DNA from: Candidatus Elarobacter sp.
Lineage (GTDB): Bacteria; Vulcanimicrobiota; Vulcanimicrobiia; Vulcanimicrobiales; Vulcanimicrobiaceae
Assembly: GCA_030150085.1 (NCBI GenBank)
Contig: JASLGJ010000225.1
Span: forward strand, 1 to 8,063
DNA length: 8,063 nt
Direction of reading: 5' to 3'
Shown: in pieces, positions 6,124 through 8,063 of the stretch
Layout: each line of letters starts with the position of its first letter
How positions within the stretch are numbered: position 1 is the first letter of the stretch
The notes under the pieces: model-generated
Database searches by the model: none
What the model saw: the letters and a program-made list of their open reading frames with translations, nothing else
What the model was told of the DNA's origin: nothing
Translations under genes and position numbers: made by a program

Positions 6124-7229
6124 GGAAGGTTGTAGTAGGTCACGCCGTAGCGGCCGGTGACGGTGTGGGCGCTGAAGAGGGCGTCGTCGATCGCCGCTTC
6201 GGTGGCGTCGGCGGTGGCTTCGAACAGGGCGTCGACCCGGCTCTCCTCGGTGACCAGCGGCGGGCCGCTGACGCCGCCCGCGCGCGGGTAGCGGTGCGTG
6301 GTCGAGAAGGCGATGAACAGGTCGCCGCTGGAGACGTGCGAGGTCGCGCCGGTGCGGGCCAGGCCCAGCGCGACGCGCTTGGTGAGGTCGCGCAGGCGGG
6401 TGTGGTCGAGCGGGGCGTCGGTCGCGACGACCGCGATGATGCTGCCGTCGGCGGCGCGCCCGCGCACGGGCGGCGCGTAGCTCGCCGAGCGCGGGTACAC
6501 CGGCAGCAGCTCGTTGGCGAACGCGCGCCCGACCGGCACGCCGTCGACGCGCAGCTCCTCGCGGCTGCCGGTGTTCGCGTTGACCAGCACGCCGACCGTG
6601 TAGCCGCCCAGCGCGGCCGGCAGCACGCGCGACGCCGAGCCGATCCCGGCCGCGAAGGCGAAGGCGCGCATGCCCGTGCCGGCGCCGACGTTGCCGCGCG
6701 CGAAGTCGCCCGGCTTGGCGGCATCGAGCATGGCGGCGACGTCCTCGGCGCGGACGTGCCGGCCGGCGATGTCGTTGATGCCCTGGTCGTCGCACTCGCC
6801 CACCACCGGCAGCGGCACGTCCTCGCGCACCCCGATCTGCGGGTGCTTGGCGACCAGCCACGACACCACGCCGTCGTCGGCGCGCCCGACGTCCAGCGTG
6901 TCGGTCAGCACCACCGGCACCTCCAGGAAACCCGACTGGTCGACCCAGTGGGTGCCGGTCAGCTCGCCGTTGCCGTTGAGGTCCCAGGCGGCCGCCGCGA
7001 CGCGCTCGTTCCAGACGTCGTCGTCGGGCAGGATGCCGGTCGCGCCGGTGCGCACGTCGCTGCCCTCGACCTTGGTCACGTGCGCGACGCGCACGCCGGC
7101 GACGTCGGTGATGCCGTCGAGCGGGCCGCTGGGAAAGCGGCCGACGTGCACCGGCGAGCGCGCCTGCGCGGCGCCCGCGGTCACGAGCGCGAGGAGCAGC
7201 ACGGCGGCGAGACGGGGCAAGCGCGGCAT
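6084..7229 (-). CDS. Secreted P1 (S58, DmpA-like) family peptidase
   Basis: This 381-residue protein belongs to the DmpA/BapA group of N-terminal-nucleophile aminopeptidases, which self-cleave before the catalytic Ser into two chains. An N-terminal signal peptide is clear: MPRLPR, a Leu/Ala/Val core, and a likely cleavage after AQA (21-23). The mature part begins with GRFPSGPLDGITDVAGVRVAHVT, typical of the family. VLVNANTGSREE (214-225) carries the conserved Asn (N219), and ADGSIIAVVATDAPL (260-274) has the Gly262-Ser263 self-cleavage site and nucleophile. IND-I-GRHV (151-160) is also kept. At the position where DmpA has a catalytic Tyr (ETYDG region), this protein reads ECDDQ (145-149), as I recall some relatives doing. 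It is transcribed towards the RiPP operon with a 40-base 3' overlap, so it is probably an independent neighbour. No good ribosome site is visible before the ATG. Confidence 0.92.
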   Translation of the reverse strand: MPRLPRLAAVLLLALVTAGAAQARSPVHVGRFPSGPLDGITDVAGVRVAHVTKVEGSDVRTGATGILPDDDVWNERVAAAAWDLNGNGELTGTHWVDQSGFLEVPVVLTDTLDVGRADDGVVSWLVAKHPQIGVREDVPLPVVGECDDQGINDIAGRHVRAEDVAAMLDAAKPGDFARGNVGAGTGMRAFAFAAGIGSASRVLPAALGGYTVGVLVNANTGSREELRVDGVPVGRAFANELLPVYPRSASYAPPVRGRAADGSIIAVVATDAPLDHTRLRDLTKRVALGLARTGATSHVSSGDLFIAFSTTHRYPRAGGVSGPPLVTEESRVDALFEATADATEAAIDDALFSAHTVTGRYGVTYYNLPYERVRPLLRPPS

Positions 7230-7304
7230 GAGCGCAGCTTAGCCGGGCCGCGAAGGCCTCCCCGCAAGGCGGGCTCCGCGCGCGGCGCGAACGCTCCGCC
7301 CAGC
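7230..7304. promoter_or_regulatory. Divergent intergenic region between peptidase and membrane protein
   Basis: This 75-base gap separates two divergently transcribed genes and so should hold both promoters or leaders. It contains a small hairpin, CCCGC-AAG-GCGGG (7261-7273). I see no recognisable -35/-10 elements, and the role is inferred from layout alone. Confidence 0.25.
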
Positions 7305-7964
7305 GTGTCCTCCCCGTCCGCGCACCGTTTCCCGTTCCTGCTCGCCGCCGCGCTGGTCGCCGCGGCGCTGGGCGACCTCGTCGTCGAGGGCGTGTCGAAC
7401 ACCGGCGCGTTCGGGAGCGGGTACTTCGACCACGATCACCTCAGCGTGGTCCCGGTCCTGGTCGCCGGCCTGGCGCTGGCGCTCGAGCTCGCCGTGCTGC
7501 GCCTGATCGCGCTGCTGCGCGGGAACGCGCCGGCGGCGCGGCCCGGCCGCCGGATCGGCCTTCCTGTCCGCTTCTCCGCCGGCTCGCCGCTGCGCGACCT
7601 GCCGCTGGTGTTCGGCTTGCAGTTGGCGGCGGTGTACGCGATGCAGAGCGCCGAGCAGCTCGCGGCGGGCGGTGCGCCGCTCGCCGGCGCGGGCTGGCTG
7701 GGCGGTCCGCTCGCGTTCGCGCTGCTCGTCTACGTGCTGAGCGCCGCCGCCTGCTCGGTCGCCCTCGGCCTCCTCACGCGCGCCATCCTGGCCGCCGGGC
7801 GCGCCCTGATCCGAATCGTCCTCGAGCTCGTGCTGGCGCTGGGCGATCAAGCCGCCCGAGCGTGGTTCGGGCGGCGCGCCGCGTTCGCGTGCGCGCGCGC
7901 CCAGGCGCCGCACGTGCGCCAGATCGGCGGCCGCGCGCCGCCGCGCTCCCCGACGCCGGTCTAG
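7305..7964 (+). CDS. Small polytopic membrane protein of unknown function
   Basis: I do not recognise this 219-residue protein. About four hydrophobic membrane segments are visible, at roughly residues 10-29, 47-71, 99-117 and 134-164, with a further amphipathic hydrophobic stretch at 166-180. Between segments 1 and 2 lies a loop with FDHDHLSVVP (41-50), whose clustered Asp/His residues could bind a metal. Segment 3 is followed by AMQSAEQLAAGG (112-123). The C-terminus is basic and Pro/Arg-rich (186-219). The open frame extends far upstream, but that part is antisense to the peptidase gene. GTG 7305 is the start that keeps the first membrane segment; no ribosome site is evident. The next gene begins 42 bases downstream on the same strand and may share its transcript. 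Confidence 0.65.
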   Translation: MSSPSAHRFPFLLAAALVAAALGDLVVEGVSNTGAFGSGYFDHDHLSVVPVLVAGLALALELAVLRLIALLRGNAPAARPGRRIGLPVRFSAGSPLRDLPLVFGLQLAAVYAMQSAEQLAAGGAPLAGAGWLGGPLAFALLVYVLSAAACSVALGLLTRAILAAGRALIRIVLELVLALGDQAARAWFGRRAAFACARAQAPHVRQIGGRAPPRSPTPV

Positions 7965-8006
7965 CTTCCACGCGTCGGGCGCGCCGCGCCCCGGAGATCG
8001 TTTCAG

Positions 8007-8063
8007 ATGAAGTCTGTGCTCACGGCATTGGCGCTTCTCGCGCTTGGCGGCTCGCTCGCCGCC
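8007..8063 (+). CDS. Exported protein, N-terminal fragment (3' truncated by window)
   Basis: Only the first 19 codons are in the window. They read MKSVLTALALLALGGSLAA, a typical Sec signal peptide start with one Lys followed by a hydrophobic core. A GGAG ribosome site (7993-7996) lies 10 bases before the ATG, which supports the start. Nothing can be said about the mature protein. It follows the membrane protein gene after 42 bases on the same strand, so the two may be linked. Confidence 0.65.
   Translation, partial: MKSVLTALALLALGGSLAA

Noticed and set aside
6084..7229. P1 peptidase considered as the leader peptidase of the RiPP cluster
   Set aside because: It is on the opposite strand, convergent and exported by a signal peptide, and belongs to a family common in unrelated contexts. 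Nothing links it to the cluster beyond proximity.
6165..7304. Upstream extension of the membrane protein frame to 599 codons
   Set aside because: This part is antisense to the P1 peptidase, whose family motifs and signal peptide are clear. The extension reads as repetitive Arg/Ala/Val/His.
1..8063. tRNA, rRNA, insertion sequences, riboswitches and factor-independent terminators
   Set aside because: I looked and found no cloverleaf-like segment, transposase motif, long terminal inverted repeat, or GC stem followed by a T-run. Short GC hairpins in the gaps are not distinctive at this base composition.

Overview
The window comes from a very GC-rich bacterium. Codon third positions are mostly G/C, GTG starts occur, and long spurious open frames lie antisense to the real genes. 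The sequence alone does not fix the phylum. Actinomycetota, Myxococcota or an environmental phylum such as Eremiobacterota would all fit, and this is only an impression.

Layout. (1) 1-963, plus strand: the C-terminal part of an FAD-dependent oxidoreductase, cut by the window edge. (2) 964-1075: a 112-base gap, the likely promoter region of the next operon. (3) 1076-6123, plus strand: a compact four-gene set that reads as a small RiPP (ribosomally made, post-translationally modified peptide) biosynthetic cluster. It holds an aldo/keto-reductase-fold protein, a full-length LanB-type class I lantibiotic dehydratase, a 59-residue precursor peptide behind a strong ribosome binding site, and an alpha/beta hydrolase. 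The first two genes overlap by 4 bases and the other gaps are 17 and 10 bases, so one transcript is likely. (4) 6084-7229, minus strand: a secreted DmpA-like P1 (S58) peptidase whose 3' end overlaps the hydrolase by 40 bases. (5) 7305-7964, plus strand: a small integral membrane protein of unknown function. (6) 8007-8063: the start of a gene for an exported protein.

The exciting part is the RiPP cluster. The putative core has Thr at every second position for nine consecutive Thr residues (residues 33-49). It is built from three hexads (TETSTI, TVTCTV, TVTYTV), and the last two are an 18-bp tandem duplication. It has one Cys, and no LanC cyclase or transporter is seen nearby. The LanB protein keeps the recognisable motifs of both glutamylation and elimination domains, so multiple Thr to dehydrobutyrine conversions are expected. 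The product therefore does not look like an ordinary ring-rich lanthipeptide. A mostly linear, regularly dehydrated strand is more likely. If the reductase-like protein reduces dehydrobutyrines to D-aminobutyrate, the product would be an alternating D/L peptide. That last step is inference, and it is complicated because the reductase-like protein seems to lack the usual catalytic tetrad of its family.
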